From: an uncultured Clostridia bacterium
GTDB taxonomy: Bacteria > Bacillota > Clostridia > Oscillospirales > Ruminococcaceae
Assembly: GCA_947625195.1 (NCBI GenBank)
Contig: CANQNK010000002.1
Location: 78,236-142,235, forward strand
Length of the DNA: 64,000 nucleotides
Direction: 5' to 3'
A program made the translations under genes and the position numbers. The notes below the pieces were generated by a model, which saw only the letters and a program-made list of their open reading frames with translations, did not search any database and had not been told where the DNA came from. This document shows, piece by piece, positions 63,700-64,000 of this stretch. Each line of letters starts with the position of its first letter. Position 1 is the first letter of the stretch.

Positions 63700-64000
63700 A
63701 TGGGTAATTTTTTACGCATAGCTCAAGTAATGGGGAAAATGGTAAATGGTGGCGTAGAGTCAGTAATAATGAACTATTACCGAAATATAGACCGCAGCAA
63801 GGTGCAGTTTGATTTTATTGTTGATAGTGATTCTACATTCATTCCTCGTGAAGAGATAGAAAGCTTAGGTGGCCGAATCTATATTGTTCCTCCGTATCAG
63901 AATATCAGAAAATATATTCCGGATCTTGTAAAATTATTTAAACAAAACAAATATCAAATAGTTCATTCAAACATAAACACATTAAGCGTTTTTCCGCTTT
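63700..64000 (+). CDS. Glycosyltransferase, GT4-like, N-terminal part
   Basis: Start at the ATG after GGGAG (6-base spacing); the window ends after 100 codons. The N-terminus reads RIAQVMGKMVNGGVESVI (about residues 6-22), the substrate-side glycine-rich loop of GT-B enzymes of the EpsF/CpsF-like GT4 group, then FDFIVDSDS and IYIVPPYQN, and HSNINTLS near the cut. Co-oriented with the upstream sugar transferase and most likely in the same transcript. Confidence 0.85.
   Translation, partial: MGNFLRIAQVMGKMVNGGVESVIMNYYRNIDRSKVQFDFIVDSDSTFIPREEIESLGGRIYIVPPYQNIRKYIPDLVKLFKQNKYQIVHSNINTLSVFPL

Noticed and set aside
1..64000. CRISPR arrays, tRNA or rRNA genes, prophage or intact insertion sequence
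   Set aside because: I saw no regularly spaced repeats, no tRNA cloverleaf, no rRNA sequence, and only one decayed transposase fragment.

Overview
The window looks like a chromosomal stretch from a Gram-positive, low-to-mid-GC, fermentative anaerobe of the class Clostridia, most likely an Oscillospirales/Ruminococcaceae-type organism. Evidence for this: a PolC-type replicative polymerase, the scRNA-dnaX-ybaB-recR block, a tyrosine T-box, a tetrahydrofolate riboswitch, AddAB, pyruvate formate-lyase with its activase, PyrK/PyrD, a sporulation sigma factor SigG, a SpoIIM-like protein and a SCIFF peptide gene. The family-level placement is inference; I see no rRNA or tRNA gene in the window to anchor it.

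Layout. 1-4.1 kb: the end of ispG, then a polC that lacks the usual exonuclease insert. 4.1-11.2 kb: a promoter and a nine-gene histidine operon hisZGDCBHFIE in which hisA is absent. 11.2-14.1 kb: a small reverse-strand membrane protein, pdxK, pyrK and pyrD. 14.1-21.4 kb: a small protein, then addB and addA. 21.5-24.7 kb: pflB, pflA and a small conserved-looking reading frame. 24.7-32.2 kb: a purine cluster (purE, a purF paralogue without the nucleophile Cys, purF, purM, purN, purO, AICAR transformylase) preceded by a 34-codon reading frame and a terminator that together look like an attenuator. 32.2-32.9 kb: a lipoprotein. 33.0-37.8 kb, reverse strand: comEC, holA, rnmV-like and a pyrB carrying a PyrI-type zinc domain. 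37.9-38.1 kb: a decayed transposase. 38.2-42.6 kb: a divergent type IIA topoisomerase pair. 42.6-45.3 kb: a zinc-ribbon membrane protein and a PASTA pseudokinase. 45.4-50.0 kb: pfkA, THF riboswitch-folT, proC, a SpoIIM-like protein and a DUF624 protein. 50-52 kb: a glycosyltransferase and a TadA-Nudix fusion. 52.1-54.9 kb, reverse: recR, ybaB, dnaX and SRP RNA. 55-58.8 kb: a GHL10-like lipoprotein, yajC, a TIGR04086-type membrane protein, the SCIFF peptide, sigG and a GNAT protein. 58.8-62.3 kb: T-box, tyrS and a DUF2079 membrane protein. 62.3-64.0 kb: an AT-rich leader and the start of a cell-surface polysaccharide cluster (sugar transferase, glycosyltransferase).

Most of the window is housekeeping metabolism and replication/repair. 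The unusual items are departures from the textbook version of known genes: exonuclease-less PolC, nucleophile-less PurF paralogue, split PurO/AICAR transformylase, PyrB with only the zinc half of PyrI, pseudokinase with PASTA domains, TadA-Nudix fusion, second divergent topoisomerase II, a SCIFF peptide gene without its radical-SAM maturase beside it, and the small frame/attenuator before purE. I did not find a CRISPR array, prophage or recognisable defence island.
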